Positions 45,531 through 61,604 are shown, numbered from the stretch's first letter. The stretch is DNA of 64,000 nucleotides from Rhodococcus sp. (in: high G+C Gram-positive bacteria) (GCF_023264675.1 NZ_JAHFVG010000017.1:43723-107722); one strand, 5' to 3'. The notes: generated by a model from the letters alone, not told the origin. A program made the numbers and translations.

Positions 45531-48017
45531 GTGCGAGTTCCACAATCCTGGCTGACCGAGGTTCTGCAGCGCTCCGCGCCGCAGTGGAATGTGACCCCCG
45601 AGGAACTCGACGAGGGATTCGTTCGTGTCGGTTTCGAGGTCGAAGAGCTCGAGTCTCTCGACAATGTCACCGGTCCTCTCGTGGTCGGCCGCGTCACGAC
45701 CATCACCGAGCTGACCGAGTTCAAGAAGCCGATCCGATTCTGCCTCGTCGACGTCGGCAACGACGAGCCGCAGGAGATCGTCTGTGGTGCTCGGAATTTC
45801 GCCGAAGGCGATCTCATCGTCGCAGCGTTGCCCGGCAGCGAGTTGCCGGGTGGGTTCGCCATCGCTGCTCGCGAAACGTACGGCAAGACCTCCAACGGCA
45901 TGATCTGCTCGACGCTCGAACTCGGTCTCGGCCGGGATCATTCGGGCATTCTCGTTCTCCCCGACGGTACGGCGGAGCCGGGCGACGACGCGAAGGTCGT
46001 TCTCGGGCTTAACGACTCGGTCATCGAACTGAACGTGACGCCGGACCGAGGTTACGCCTTCTCGGTGCGCGGCCTCGCTCGTGAGCTCGCGAGCAGCTTC
46101 GATCTCGAGTACGCCGACCCCGCTGCCGGCCCGGTGCAGAACAACGAGGGCGATGCGTGGCCGGCCACGATCGACCCCGCATCGAACGCTGCTCGTTTCG
46201 CGCTGCGCAAGGTGAGCGGAATCGATCCGAATGCGCTCACCCCGTGGTGGATGCAGAGACGCCTCCTTCTCGCTGGTGTTCGCCCGATCTCTGCTGCCGT
46301 CGATGTCACGAACTACGTGCTGCACGAGCTCGGGCAACCGCTGCACGCCTTCGACGCCGCCAAGTTGACCGGCGACATCGTCGTACGCCGCGCCGAGGCG
46401 GGGGAGAAGCTGAAGACACTCGACGACGTCGACCGCACTCTCGACGCCGAGGACGTCGTCATCGCCGACGAGTCCGGCGCGATCTCGCTTGCCGGTGTCA
46501 TGGGCGGAGCATCCACCGAGGTCGACGACAACACCGTCGACGTGATTCTGGAAGCGGCGTCGTTCGACCCGCTGGCGGTCTTCCGTACGGGACGTCGTCA
46601 CAAACTTTCCAGCGAGGCAAGCAAGCGCTTCGAGCGCACGGTCGATTCCGCGCTGCCCGTTGCGGCCTTGGATCGTGCTGCTCAACTGCTCGTCGAGATT
46701 GCAGGCGGCCGGATCGAACCCCTACTGACCGATGTTGGTGAGCCGCAGACGTTCCCCGCTGTTCGTATGGACTTCGATCTGCCGGATCGCATTGCGGGTG
46801 TGGCGTACCCGAACGGGACCGCCTCGCGCAGGCTCACCCAGGTGGGTTGCGAAGTCGAGGTCGGCGTCACCGAGACCGGCCACGGAGAATTGATCGTCAC
46901 CCCGCCGTCGTGGCGCCCGGATCTGCGGCAGCCTGCCGACCTCGTCGAAGAGGTCCTTCGGCTCGAAGGGTTGGAGAAGATCCCGTCCGTTCTACCGTCC
47001 GCACCCGCGGGGCGTGGGCTGACTGCGACCCAGAAACGCAAGCGTGCCGTCGGCAAATCGTTGGCGTTCGCAGGGTACGTCGAGGTGCTGACAACCGTCT
47101 TCCTGCCGACCGGCGTGTTCGACACATGGGGCCTGCCTGCCGACGATTCGCGTCGCCGCACAACGTCCGTGCTCAATCCGCTGGAAGCCGATCGCCCGGA
47201 GTTGGCGACGACAATTCTTCCCGGGTTGCTCGAGATTCTGGCGCGGAACGTTGCTCGAGGCCAGCGTGATCTGTCGCTGTTCGGTATCGCGCAGGTCGTT
47301 CTGCCGGGAGATGACACCGTGGCCGTCGATGCACTGGCAGTCCACACACGTCCGTCGGACGAGGATCTCGACCGTTTGCGAAACTCGTTGCCTGCACAGC
47401 CTGTTCACGTAGGTGTTGTCCTGACCGGTCAGCGCGAGCCTTCCGGTCCGTGGGGTCAGGGCCGTGCGGCCGAAGCGTCGGACGCGTTCGCCGCTGCACG
47501 GACCATTGCGGTCGCCGCGGGCGTCGATGTCGAACTCCGGGCCGCCCAGTACCTGCCGTGGCATCCGGGTCGGTGCGCCGAGGTGGTCGTCGGCGACGTG
47601 GTCGTGGGTCACGCGGGTGAACTGCACCCTGCCGTACTCGAGCGTGCTGGGCTGCCTCCCCGCACGTGCGCAGTCGAATTGGACCTCGATGCACTTCCGA
47701 TCGCCGAAGCTTTGCCCGCTCCCGTGGTGTCGCCGTTCCCGGCAGTGCTGCAGGACGTAGCCGTCGTCGTCGACCGGTCGGTACCGGCGTCGGCCGTCGA
47801 AGAGTCGTTGAAAGCCGGCGCAGGCGAGTTGCTCGAAAGCATCCGGTTGTTCGATGTCTTCGAAGGCGAGCAGGTCGGCGAGAACAAGAAGTCGTTGGCC
47901 TTCGCGCTCGTGTTCCGCGGCGCCGAGGGCACGCTCACCGAGGCGCAGGCGACGGAAGCCCGTGATGCTGCCGTGGTCGCGGCGACCACGGCGGTCGGCG
48001 CCGAACTCCGCAGCTGA
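45531..48017 (+). CDS. pheT: Phenylalanine--tRNA ligase beta subunit
   Basis: 828 residues, GTG start 50 bases after pheS. Domains in order: tRNA-binding OB fold ([26 protein letters not shown], about 45-155), B3/B4 editing domain (about 215-380), B5 domain with metal residues, catalytic-like core and C-terminal FDX-ACB anticodon-binding domain ([25 protein letters not shown] to end). The stop codon lies inside the first copy of a 14-bp tandem repeat. Confidence 0.96.
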   Translation: MRVPQSWLTEVLQRSAPQWNVTPEELDEGFVRVGFEVEELESLDNVTGPLVVGRVTTITELTEFKKPIRFCLVDVGNDEPQEIVCGARNFAEGDLIVAALPGSELPGGFAIAARETYGKTSNGMICSTLELGLGRDHSGILVLPDGTAEPGDDAKVVLGLNDSVIELNVTPDRGYAFSVRGLARELASSFDLEYADPAAGPVQNNEGDAWPATIDPASNAARFALRKVSGIDPNALTPWWMQRRLLLAGVRPISAAVDVTNYVLHELGQPLHAFDAAKLTGDIVVRRAEAGEKLKTLDDVDRTLDAEDVVIADESGAISLAGVMGGASTEVDDNTVDVILEAASFDPLAVFRTGRRHKLSSEASKRFERTVDSALPVAALDRAAQLLVEIAGGRIEPLLTDVGEPQTFPAVRMDFDLPDRIAGVAYPNGTASRRLTQVGCEVEVGVTETGHGELIVTPPSWRPDLRQPADLVEEVLRLEGLEKIPSVLPSAPAGRGLTATQKRKRAVGKSLAFAGYVEVLTTVFLPTGVFDTWGLPADDSRRRTTSVLNPLEADRPELATTILPGLLEILARNVARGQRDLSLFGIAQVVLPGDDTVAVDALAVHTRPSDEDLDRLRNSLPAQPVHVGVVLTGQREPSGPWGQGRAAEASDAFAAARTIAVAAGVDVELRAAQYLPWHPGRCAEVVVGDVVVGHAGELHPAVLERAGLPPRTCAVELDLDALPIAEALPAPVVSPFPAVLQDVAVVVDRSVPASAVEESLKAGAGELLESIRLFDVFEGEQVGENKKSLAFALVFRGAEGTLTEAQATEARDAAVVAATTAVGAELRS

Positions 48018-48054
48018 TCCGGCACTGCTGATCCGGCACTGCTGATCCGGCATT
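48013..48054. repeat. Three tandem copies of a 14-bp unit at the pheT stop
   Basis: GCTGATCCGGCACT at 48013-48026 and 48027-48040, and GCTGATCCGGCATT at 48041-48054, followed by a degenerate partial copy (GCTGATCACTGCATAG). The pheT TGA is in the first copy. No stem-loop or protein function is apparent. Confidence 0.9.
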
Positions 48055-48155
48055 GCTGATCACTGCATAGTTGATCCAGGGCAGACCCTGCCGAGAAGCC
48101 GTAGCGTGGGAGTTGGCACTTTCGCGTCACGGCTTTTCGAGTATCGGGAGGACAG

Positions 48156-48719
48156 ATGAGCACAGCTGATCGATCCGACGTCACAGTCCTACGGGAGGTG
48201 CTCGCCTCCGTCGGCGGCCGCCCGGCCCTCGCACCGGTTCATGCGGCCGCATCGGCCTTGTTGGCCGAGTTGGACACTGCGAACGCCGAACCGTCTGCGG
48301 TACCTCCAGGCGAAGTCCCCGATATCGATGTCCCGCACACGACTCGGCCGCACATCGATCAGCCGCTCGGTGATCCGCCGCTCGGGAGCACACCCGGCGA
48401 CCCGTCGTCGGGGATCATCGAAGCCGAGCTGATGGATGCCGAACTCGTCGGTGACAGCAATATCGACCAGTCGATCGGCGGGGGAGTGAGTTCGGGTTTC
48501 TCCAATCACGAATCTCCGACGGGATTCACCGATCAGGGAGTGCCGACGTGGGAGAGCGTGCGCGACAAGGTCGAGTTGCGTGGCGCGACCGCCATCGGCT
48601 CCGAGGAACTCGATCACGCGACGCCCGCGGGTCGTACGCTCGACGAGCAGTGGAACGAAAGGGAAGCTGCGGGTCGGAAGAAACTCGACGAGATTCGGCG
48701 CTCGATGAAGGACTCCTGA
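48156..48719 (+). CDS. Hypothetical protein, acidic with disordered centre
   Basis: 187 residues, GGGAGG before ATG 48156. A short helical N-terminus (VTVLREVLASVGGRPALAPVHAAASALLAELD) is followed by about 80 residues rich in Pro, Asp and Gly (PPGEVPDIDVPHTTRPHID; SGIIEAELMDAELVGD), then a charged helical C-terminus (TLDEQWNEREAAGRKKLDEIRRSMKD). No membrane helix, no Cys. I do not recognise a family. It stands alone between pheT and argC. Confidence 0.7.
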   Translation: MSTADRSDVTVLREVLASVGGRPALAPVHAAASALLAELDTANAEPSAVPPGEVPDIDVPHTTRPHIDQPLGDPPLGSTPGDPSSGIIEAELMDAELVGDSNIDQSIGGGVSSGFSNHESPTGFTDQGVPTWESVRDKVELRGATAIGSEELDHATPAGRTLDEQWNEREAAGRKKLDEIRRSMKDS

Positions 48720-48734
48720 CCCCTGTATGAATGA

Positions 48735-51054
<2,320 letters not shown>

Positions 51055-51058
<4 letters not shown>

Positions 51059-51960
51059 CCGGCGTGCCCGAACTGACGGCGTCTCAGAAAGCACACACCC
51101 TCGCCGACGCGTTGCCGTGGCTGCAGAAGTTCAACGACAAGATCGTCGTCGTCAAATACGGTGGCAACGCCATGGTCGACGACGAACTCAAGCGCGCGTT
51201 CGCCGCCGACATGGTGTTTCTGCGCACCATCGGATTGCACCCCGTCGTGGTTCACGGTGGCGGTCCACAGATCACCGCGATGCTCGCGCGACTGGGGATG
51301 ACCGGTGAGTTTCGCGGCGGATTTCGCGTCACGACGCCCGAGGTGATGGATGTCGTCAGGATGGTTCTCTTCGGCCAGGTCGGTCGTGAGCTGGTCGGGC
51401 TGATCAACAGCCACGGACCGTACGCGGTCGGGATTTCGGGCGAGGACGCGCATCTGTTCACCGCGTCGAAGCGTTCGGTGATGGTCGACGGTTCGATGAC
51501 CGACATCGGGCTCGTCGGCGACGTCACGTCGGTCAACCCCGACGCGGTGCTCGATCTGATCGACGCCGGCCGCATCCCGGTGGTCTCGACCATCGCCCCC
51601 GACGCCGACGGTGTCGTCCACAACATCAACGCGGACACCGCAGCGGCTGCTCTTGCCGAGGCGATCGGTGCAGAGAAGTTGGTCGTACTGACCGACGTCG
51701 AAGGCCTGTACACCAATTGGCCCGACCGATCGTCGCTGACGTCGGAGATCGACACCGGCACCCTGGAGGCGCTGCTGCCCTCGCTCGACGCAGGCATGGT
51801 CCCCAAGATGGAAGCATGCTTGCGAGCAGTGAACGGCGGAGTGCCGTCGGCACACGTCATCGACGGTCGTGTTCCGCACTCGGTTCTCGTCGAACTCTTC
51901 ACCGGCGAAGGCATCGGCACGATGGTCCATCCCCCACACACGACTGGAGCCACAGCATGA
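51055..51960 (+). CDS. argB: Acetylglutamate kinase
   Basis: 301 residues, GTG start overlapping the argJ stop. Amino-acid-kinase motifs: [18 protein letters not shown] (ATP phosphate), [17 protein letters not shown] (substrate), and [42 protein letters not shown] (C-terminal catalytic part). The N-terminal extension (about 20 residues before the first strand) is the type associated with hexamers inhibited by arginine. Overlaps argD by four bases. Confidence 0.95.
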
Positions 51961-53156
51961 GCGAGCACACCTCGACCCTCGACCTCCAGTCACGGTGGTC
52001 GAAATCCTTGATGGACAACTACGGTGTTCCGCGCGTCGCCTTGGTCCGCGGCGAGGGTGCTGTCGTCACGGACGCCGAGGGCAAGCAGTACCTCGATCTG
52101 CTCGCCGGCATCGCCGTGAACATTCTGGGTCACGCACACCCGGCGGTGATCGAGGCAGTCACGACTCAGCTCTCGACACTCGGTCACACTTCGAATCTCT
52201 ATGCGACCGAGCCGGGTATCGCATTGGCGGAGCAATTGCTGGCGCATCTGGGCGCGGGTACCCACGGCCGAGTGTTCTTGTGCAACTCCGGTACCGAAGC
52301 CAACGAAGCGGCGTTCAAGATCGCACGGCTGACCGGACGCTCGAAGATCATCGCCGCCGAGAAGGCGTTCCACGGCAGGACGATGGGCGCGCTGGCGCTC
52401 ACGGGTCAGGAAGACAAGCGGGCACCGTTCGAGCCGATGCCTGCCGGCGTGCAGCATGTTCCCTACGGCGATGTCGCGGCGCTGGAGGCGGCAGTCGATT
52501 CCGACACCGCTGCGGTCTTCCTCGAGCCGATCATGGGTGAAGGCGGCGTCGTCGTTCCGCCCGACGGCTACCTCGTCGCCGCCAGGGAGATCACCGCCCG
52601 TCACGGTGCATTGCTGATTCTCGACGAGGTTCAGACCGGTATCGGCCGAACCGGATGGTTCTACGCACATCAGGCAGTGGGAATCGTTCCCGATGTGATC
52701 ACGCTGGCGAAGGGACTCGGCGGCGGACTGCCGATCGGCGCGTGCATCGGCATCGGGGAAGCGGCCGATCTGCTGCACCCGGGCAAGCACGGCACCACCT
52801 TCGGCGGCAATCCGGTGTGCGCATCGGCGGCTCTGGCGGTGCTACGAACCCTCGCCGACGAGGATTTGATTTCTCATGCCGATCGACTCGGTAAGGTCAT
52901 CATCCACTCCATCGAGGAGTTGAATCACCCGCTCGTGGATCATGTGCGTGGTTCCGGCCTGTTGCTGGGTGTGGTCCTGACCAAGGCCATCGCAGCCAAA
53001 GCCGAAGCCGCGGCCCGTGATTGCGGGTTCCTGATCAACGCTGCACAGCCCGACGTACTTCGCATAGCCCCGCCGCTCGTCCTCACGGAGGAGCAGGCGG
53101 CGTCGTTCGTCGCGGCACTGCCCGCAATTCTTGACACCGCCGACGAAACGGATTGA
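51957..53156 (+). CDS. argD: Acetylornithine aminotransferase
   Basis: 399 residues from ATG 51957. Class III aminotransferase signatures: [23 protein letters not shown] sequence ([20 protein letters not shown]), [33 protein letters not shown] and the PLP lysine in [16 protein letters not shown]. It converts N-acetylglutamate semialdehyde to N-acetylornithine. Spacing to argF is three bases. Confidence 0.95.
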   Translation: MSEHTSTLDLQSRWSKSLMDNYGVPRVALVRGEGAVVTDAEGKQYLDLLAGIAVNILGHAHPAVIEAVTTQLSTLGHTSNLYATEPGIALAEQLLAHLGAGTHGRVFLCNSGTEANEAAFKIARLTGRSKIIAAEKAFHGRTMGALALTGQEDKRAPFEPMPAGVQHVPYGDVAALEAAVDSDTAAVFLEPIMGEGGVVVPPDGYLVAAREITARHGALLILDEVQTGIGRTGWFYAHQAVGIVPDVITLAKGLGGGLPIGACIGIGEAADLLHPGKHGTTFGGNPVCASAALAVLRTLADEDLISHADRLGKVIIHSIEELNHPLVDHVRGSGLLLGVVLTKAIAAKAEAAARDCGFLINAAQPDVLRIAPPLVLTEEQAASFVAALPAILDTADETD

Positions 53157-54607
<1,451 letters not shown>

Positions 54608-54636
54608 CGCCGGACCAGCACGACAGAGAGATGTGA

Positions 54637-56073
<1,437 letters not shown>

Positions 56074-56182
56074 ACCACAAATAAAGTCAGGCGCGCCGGA
56101 TTCGGTACCGGCAGTGTGAGAAGCTTCTGGCTAAGCACTATGTGGGCGGTCGGGTACCCGAAGTTCGGATGCAGGAGTTGTC

Positions 56183-59100
56183 GTGGTTGGACTGAATGCA
56201 GAGTCGGTCCGTGGGCCGTTGCGGCGTGCCGTCGCGACGGCACAGAACGGGTTGGAAGTCATCCGTTTGGGTGGTCTGGAGACAGAGGTCGATCCCTCGC
56301 CGTTCAAGATCGTCGACCAGGAGCCGATGTATCGGCTTCGTCGTTATTTCGCGAGCGATGCGGAGCTGGAATCGAGGCCTCCGGTCGTACTCGTTCCACC
56401 CATGATGATGTCGGCCGATGTGTACGACGTGACCACCGAGCAGGGTGCGGCCGGAATTCTGCACGGCATGGGACTCGACCCGTGGGTCGTGGATTTCGGT
56501 TCGCCCGACACCGAGGAGGGTGGCTGGAGTCGTACGCTCGCCGACCACGTCGTCGCGATCAGTGAGGTCATCGACAAGGTTCACCAGCACACCGGACGTG
56601 ACGTGCACCTCGGTGGCTATTCGCAGGGCGGCATGTTCTGCTACCAGGCTGCTGCGTACCGGGGAGGTCGAAACCTGGCCAGCCTCATCACCTTCGGTGC
56701 CCCTGTCGATACCCTTGCGGCACTGCCGCTCGGAATTCCTGCGGGCGTAGCCACGAGGGGTGCGGAATTCCTGGCCGACCACGTCTTCACGCGGTTGGCG
56801 GTCACCGGATGGATGGCGCGCACCGGATTCCAGTTACTGGATCCCGCGAAGACCGTCAGATCCAGACTCGACTTCCTCCGTCAGCTGCACGACCGAGAAG
56901 CCTTGCTTCCGCGCGAGCCTCAGCGACGGTTCCTCGCTCTCGACGGCTGGGTTGGTTGGTCGGGGCCTGCAGTTGCCGAGCTGTTGAAGCAATTCGTGGT
57001 GCACAACCGGATGATGACGGGCGGGTTCGTCATCAAGGATCGGTTGCTCACGCTGTCCGATCTGACGGTTCCGGTGCTGGCGTTCGTCGGTGAAGTCGAC
57101 GACATCGGACAGCCGTTGGCGGTACGCGGAATTCGTCGCGCAGCTCCTCGGGCCGAGATTTTCGAAAGTACTCTGCGCGCAGGGCATTTCGGGCTAGTGG
57201 TGGGCAGCACCGCGGCGACGCAGACCTGGCCGACCACCGGCAAATGGATTCTGTGGCGAGAAGGTCTGGGGGAGCAGCCCCCCGCGACCTACGAGATGAC
57301 CTATGACGTTCATCCCGATTCCGAAAGCGGTGTCTCGGTAAGCAATCGCCTGATCCACACGGCTGCCTCGATCGCCGAGGTGGGCGTCGGCGTCGGTCGC
57401 GGGTTGGCGGCCGCTGCAACCGGGGCGGTGCGGGGCACGCGTGAAATTTCCACCGAGGCCGTTCGGACCTTGCCGCGTCTGGCACGGCTGGGGCAGATGC
57501 AGGCGCATTCGACGGTGTCGCTCGGCCGTCTGATTGCCGAACAGGGGCGCAAGTCTCCTGCCGGAGAGTGCTTCCTGTTCGACGACCGTGTGCATACGTA
57601 CCAGGCGGTCAACACGAGGATCGACAACGTGGTGAAGGGCCTGATCGCCTCCGGCGTACGCCCGTCGGCACGTGTCGGGGTCTTGATGGAGACGCGGCCC
57701 AGCGCGCTCGCCGCCATCGCGGCGCTGTCCCGCATCGGCGCCGTGGCTGTGCTGCTGCCTCCTGGCGGCGACTTGGACACTGCTCTGCGCACCGTGGACG
57801 TCGACACCGTCATCACCGATCCGGAGAACATGAAGCCGGCGACGATGGTTGCCGCCAACGTCCTGGTACTCGGCGGCGGTGATGTGCGCCAGCTCGACGT
57901 GCCGAGCGGGGCAGACGTGGTGGATCTCGAGGCGATCGATCCCGACTCGGTGAGTTTGCCTGCATGGTTCGAACCGAATCCAGGGCGAGCACGCGAACTT
58001 GCGATTGTCCTGTTCACGGCGACCGATCGAGGTCTGGAGCCTCGGTTCGTCACCAATCATCGTTGGGCCCTGTCCGCTTTCGGGACGGCGACGGCCGCCG
58101 CGCTCGGTCCGGGAGACACCGTCTACTGCCTTGCGCCGCTACATCATTCGGCCGGTCTGCTGGTCAGCGTCGGCGGTGCTCTCGCGGGCGGATCGCGTAT
58201 CGCTCTGTCTCGCGGCCTCGATCCCGCTCGATTCGCCGGTGAAGTCGCACGCTACGGCGTGACGGTCATCAGCTACACCTGGGCCATGATGGAAGGGATC
58301 CTCGCCGCCGAGGATCTCGATCTCGGTCGAAATCACCCGGTCCGGCTGTTCATCGGATCGGGCATGCCGGTCGGCCTGTGGAAGCAGACCCTCGAGGTGT
58401 TCGCGCCCGCCAGGATCCTCGAGTTCTATGCCTCGACCGAAAACGATGTGATCCTCGCCAACGTGGGCGGTACGAAAGTCGGTTCGAAGGGTCGTCCGCT
58501 GCCGGGTAGTGCCAAGGTGGCCCTCGCGGCCTACGACCCCATCACCGGACGTCTCGACGAGGACGAGAACGGTTTCGTTCGGATGTGCCGGGACGGCGAG
58601 GTCGGGCTGCTGCTCGGCCGTCCGAGCAACGAAGGGGAAGTGACGAGTCCGCTCATGCGGGGAGTCTTCGAGTCCGGTGATTCGTGGGTTCCGACGGAGA
58701 ATCTGTTCCGCCGCGATTCGGACGGTGATTACTGGTTGGTCGATCGCAAGGACACCGTCGTGAAGACCGCTCGTGGTCCCGTGTTCACTCAACCGATCAT
58801 CGATGCGTTCGGCGATGTGCCCGACGTCGAATTCGTCGTCGTCTACGGGGTGCCTGGCAGCGGAACGTCCTCGATGCCTCGTCGCCTGGATCACGTGGCG
58901 GGCGAGATCGCGATCTGCGCGATTTCCCTGCACGGCGACAGGTCGATACCGGCAAAGGCGATCACCGAGGCCATCGCGGTTCTTCTTCCGTCTCAGCGCC
59001 CCGACATCGTGCACCTCGTGGATCGAATTCCGCTCGGCCGGGCGTATCGGCCTCGTGCTTCGGAGCTGCAGAAGGCCGGGGTTCCGGTTCCCAGCGCACG

Positions 59101-59200
59101 GACGTGGTACTACGACAACGACTCCGCGACCTACCGAAGAATGACCAAAGCTGTTGTCGCCGAACGATTCGGCGTCGACATCGATTCGACGGCTCGATAG
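56183..59200 (+). CDS. Alpha/beta hydrolase fused to an acyl-CoA synthetase-like domain (Rv1683-like)
   Basis: 1005 residues, GTG start with AGGAG five bases upstream. Residues about 30-370 are a PhaC/lipase-like alpha/beta hydrolase (nucleophile motif VHLGGYSQGGMFCY, Ser147; GEVDDIGQP; RAGHFGLVVG). Residues about 440-1000 are an AMP-forming ligase fold with EFYASTENDVI and DYWLVDRKDTVVKTARGPV. The ATP-loop SSGTTG-type motif is replaced by FTATDRGLEPR and the usual catalytic-lysine segment reads IPLGRAYRPRASEL, so adenylation may be lost. Length, fusion and neighbours match M. tuberculosis Rv1683, linked to triacylglycerol turnover. Confidence 0.85.
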   Translation: MVGLNAESVRGPLRRAVATAQNGLEVIRLGGLETEVDPSPFKIVDQEPMYRLRRYFASDAELESRPPVVLVPPMMMSADVYDVTTEQGAAGILHGMGLDPWVVDFGSPDTEEGGWSRTLADHVVAISEVIDKVHQHTGRDVHLGGYSQGGMFCYQAAAYRGGRNLASLITFGAPVDTLAALPLGIPAGVATRGAEFLADHVFTRLAVTGWMARTGFQLLDPAKTVRSRLDFLRQLHDREALLPREPQRRFLALDGWVGWSGPAVAELLKQFVVHNRMMTGGFVIKDRLLTLSDLTVPVLAFVGEVDDIGQPLAVRGIRRAAPRAEIFESTLRAGHFGLVVGSTAATQTWPTTGKWILWREGLGEQPPATYEMTYDVHPDSESGVSVSNRLIHTAASIAEVGVGVGRGLAAAATGAVRGTREISTEAVRTLPRLARLGQMQAHSTVSLGRLIAEQGRKSPAGECFLFDDRVHTYQAVNTRIDNVVKGLIASGVRPSARVGVLMETRPSALAAIAALSRIGAVAVLLPPGGDLDTALRTVDVDTVITDPENMKPATMVAANVLVLGGGDVRQLDVPSGADVVDLEAIDPDSVSLPAWFEPNPGRARELAIVLFTATDRGLEPRFVTNHRWALSAFGTATAAALGPGDTVYCLAPLHHSAGLLVSVGGALAGGSRIALSRGLDPARFAGEVARYGVTVISYTWAMMEGILAAEDLDLGRNHPVRLFIGSGMPVGLWKQTLEVFAPARILEFYASTENDVILANVGGTKVGSKGRPLPGSAKVALAAYDPITGRLDEDENGFVRMCRDGEVGLLLGRPSNEGEVTSPLMRGVFESGDSWVPTENLFRRDSDGDYWLVDRKDTVVKTARGPVFTQPIIDAFGDVPDVEFVVVYGVPGSGTSSMPRRLDHVAGEIAICAISLHGDRSIPAKAITEAIAVLLPSQRPDIVHLVDRIPLGRAYRPRASELQKAGVPVPSARTWYYDNDSATYRRMTKAVVAERFGVDIDSTAR

Positions 59201-59288
59201 CCGGTAGTGGTCGATACCCTCGTCCGGGTAGGTTGAACGGATCAACTCCGGCGCCGGAGTGTGAAGACACAGAGAGCAGGATCCAGAC

Positions 59289-59495
59289 GTGGCGATCGAT
59301 CAGACACTCCTCGGAATTCTCGCGTGCCCGGTGGACAAGGGTCCGCTGCTGCTGGTGGAGAACGAGCTGCTCTACAACCAGCGCCTTCGCCGCGCGTACC
59401 CCATCGAGAACGGAATTCCGGTCCTGCTGGTCGACGAGGCGCGCGATGTCGACGACGCCGAGCACGAGTCGATCCTGGCGCGCGCTCAGGGCTAG
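59289..59495 (+). CDS. Trm112-like (YcaR/UPF0434) protein
   Basis: 68 residues. LLGILACPVDKGPLLLVENE followed by RRAYPIENGIPVLLVDEARD is the compact Trm112 fold; as in bacterial YcaR only one Cys remains at the site where eukaryotic Trm112 binds zinc. Trm112 proteins stabilise methyltransferases, but no partner is next to it. Equivalent to Rv1684 by position. Confidence 0.85.
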   Translation: MAIDQTLLGILACPVDKGPLLLVENELLYNQRLRRAYPIENGIPVLLVDEARDVDDAEHESILARAQG

Positions 59496-60100
59496 GGAAG
59501 ATCGTCCACGAGATATCGCTGAAGCGTCGGACCGATCGACGCGATCACGTCCTCGAACGGCATCGATGCAATCGGTTCGAGCTTCAAGATGTACCGCGTC
59601 AGCAGCAGCCCGGACAGCTGTGACGCGACGAGATTGATCCGAACGGGTGCGGATCCGGCTGGGTGGTCGATTCGAGGGGCGACGCCTTCCAGCACCACCT
59701 GCATGATGAAGCCCTCGATCAGTCTCTCGCCGCCGCCGGCGAGCATCGAGCGGAATGCCGCCACCACGGCGTCGCCGCTGTCGGAATCCCAGACGGACAT
59801 GATCGCTCGAAGAAGTGTTTCGCCAAGTGTGTCGGTGCTCGCGGCGAGGACCGGACGAAGCACAGTTTCCGGATCGGTCGGTAGAGCGACTGCGGCGAGG
59901 AAGAGTTCCCGCTTCGTGCCGAAATAGTGGTGAACCAACGCAGCGTCGACGCCTGCGTCCGATGCAATGGAACGCACCGAGGTTGCATCGAACCCTGTGT
60001 TGGCGAACCGAGTTCGTGCCATGGCCAGAATCTTGTCGCGGGCGCCGGACCGTCCGGGGCGCCGACCGGGCTTGGCGCGCGTGCCAGGTAGATCGGTCAC
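59492..60100 (-). CDS. TetR-family transcriptional regulator
   Basis: 202 residues from GTG 60100. Helix-turn-helix: ARDKILAMARTRFANTGFDATSVRSIASDAGVDAALVHHYFGTKRELF. The C-terminal ligand domain resembles the TetR_C_ group seen in Rv1685c (SMLAGGGERLIEGFIMQVV). Its start overlaps the permease stop, making it the third gene of an ATPase-permease-TetR operon. It probably represses that operon by binding the palindromic array at 61605-61641. Confidence 0.88.
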   Translation of the reverse strand: MTDLPGTRAKPGRRPGRSGARDKILAMARTRFANTGFDATSVRSIASDAGVDAALVHHYFGTKRELFLAAVALPTDPETVLRPVLAASTDTLGETLLRAIMSVWDSDSGDAVVAAFRSMLAGGGERLIEGFIMQVVLEGVAPRIDHPAGSAPVRINLVASQLSGLLLTRYILKLEPIASMPFEDVIASIGPTLQRYLVDDLP

Positions 60101-60852
60101 GGAGTGCGCCGCCGTAGTGTTGCTGCCGCAGCGCACAACGCGACGACGGTGAATCCGAGCACGACGACGATGTCGACGGCCATGGTGTGAGTGAATGTAC
60201 TGTTCGACGAGATCTGTTGCAGCGCTTCGACTGCATAGCTGAGCGGCAGAACGTTACTGATTGCGTGCAACCAGTCGGGCATCTGGTCGCGGGGGACCAG
60301 CAGTCCACACAGAAACAACTGCGGTACGACAACCACGGGCATGAACTGGACGGCTTGGAACTCGGTCCGGGCAAAAGCGCTGCACAGTAGGCCGATCGCG
60401 ACACCGAGTACGGCGTTCAACACGGCGATGACGATCACCCACACGATCGATCCCGCTGTAGTCAGACCGAGCAGGCCGAAGGCGACGGCGCAGGCAAGCA
60501 CCGCCTGGGCAATGGCGGCTACGGAGAATGCCGACGCGTAGCCGGCCAGCAGATCCAGCTTGGACATGGGCGTGGTCAACAGTCGTTCGAGCGTGCCGGA
60601 ACTGCGCTCGCGCTGCATGGCGATGGACGTGATCAGAAACATCACGACGAAGGGGAGGATCCCGAGCATCGTGATGGCGATTCGGTCGAATAGAGATGGA
60701 GTTCCCGGTGCCGTGGGAACTTCGTCGTACAGGAAGTAGAGCAGAACCATCAGTAGCGCCGGCACCAGCAGAATCATCGCGACGGTGCGACGATCGGATC
60801 GCAGTTGACGGAGAATTCGGGTCGTTCCCGCTGCGTAGATCGACGTTGTCAT
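60097..60852 (-). CDS. ABC-2 type export permease
   Basis: 251 residues from ATG 60852, overlapping the ATPase stop by four bases. Six helices with the ABC-2 pattern, ERSSGTLERLLTTPMSKLDLLAGY being the cytoplasmic coupling region and the LCGLLVPRDQMPDWLHAISNVLPLSYAVEALQ loop the family signature near the last helices. Drug or lipid export is plausible; substrate unknown. Equivalent to Rv1686c. Confidence 0.88.
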   Translation of the reverse strand: MTTSIYAAGTTRILRQLRSDRRTVAMILLVPALLMVLLYFLYDEVPTAPGTPSLFDRIAITMLGILPFVVMFLITSIAMQRERSSGTLERLLTTPMSKLDLLAGYASAFSVAAIAQAVLACAVAFGLLGLTTAGSIVWVIVIAVLNAVLGVAIGLLCSAFARTEFQAVQFMPVVVVPQLFLCGLLVPRDQMPDWLHAISNVLPLSYAVEALQQISSNSTFTHTMAVDIVVVLGFTVVALCAAAATLRRRTP

Positions 60853-61571
60853 GACGCCTTCTCGGTCGAACGGATGAGGGAAAGAAAGGCCTGTTCCAGA
60901 TCGTGTTCGTCCGTGCTGCGTCTGAGTTCGTCCGGGCTCAGTTGGGCAATCACTGCGCCGTCGCGCATCAGAACCAGTTCGGTGCAGTGTTCGGCCTCCG
61001 CCATCACGTGACTCGACACGAGCAGCGTTGTTCCGGCAGCGGCGATCTCCTCGAACCTCTGCCACAGTTCGACGCGGAGTACCGGATCGAGGCCGACCGT
61101 CGGCTCGTCGAGTACGAGTAGCTCTGGTTCGGCTACCAACGCGCTCGCCAGCGACACTCGCCCCAGTTGGCCACCGGAGAGTTGTCCGGAGATCGAATTC
61201 ACGTGGTCGGTCAGGCCGACCGAGTCGACTGCCGACGCGACTTCGGACGAGCTCTTGCCGTACATCGCCGCGAAGTAGGCGATGTTTTCTCGGACGGTGA
61301 GATCTTTGTAGACGCTCGGCGCTTGAGTCACGTAGCCGACTTTTCGGCGTAAGACCTGTGAGCCTGCCGGCGAACCGAGCACGGTCACCGAACCCGAAGC
61401 GACAATCTGGGTACCGACGATCGACCGCATCAGAGTCGTCTTTCCACATCCCGAAGGTCCGAGCAGGCCCGTGATGGTGCCTTGGGGGATTGTCAGGTTC
61501 ACACCCTCGAGCACTGAGCGTTTTCCCCGGCGGACCACGAGCGACTCGATGACAACTGCATTGTCCGACAT
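60849..61571 (-). CDS. ABC exporter ATPase
   Basis: 240 residues from ATG 61571, GGAGG five bases upstream. Walker A LLGPSGCGKTTLMRS, Q-loop VTQAPSVYKDLTV, signature LSGGQLGRVSLASALV, Walker B LLVLDEPTVGLDP, H-loop VSSHVMAEAE. First gene of the exporter/TetR operon and equivalent to Rv1687c. The operator at 61605-61641 lies just upstream of its start. Confidence 0.9.
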   Translation of the reverse strand: MSDNAVVIESLVVRRGKRSVLEGVNLTIPQGTITGLLGPSGCGKTTLMRSIVGTQIVASGSVTVLGSPAGSQVLRRKVGYVTQAPSVYKDLTVRENIAYFAAMYGKSSSEVASAVDSVGLTDHVNSISGQLSGGQLGRVSLASALVAEPELLVLDEPTVGLDPVLRVELWQRFEEIAAAGTTLLVSSHVMAEAEHCTELVLMRDGAVIAQLSPDELRRSTDEHDLEQAFLSLIRSTEKAS

Positions 61572-61604
61572 CAGTACCTCCACGAGGGCGATGAACTCGG
61601 TAGT

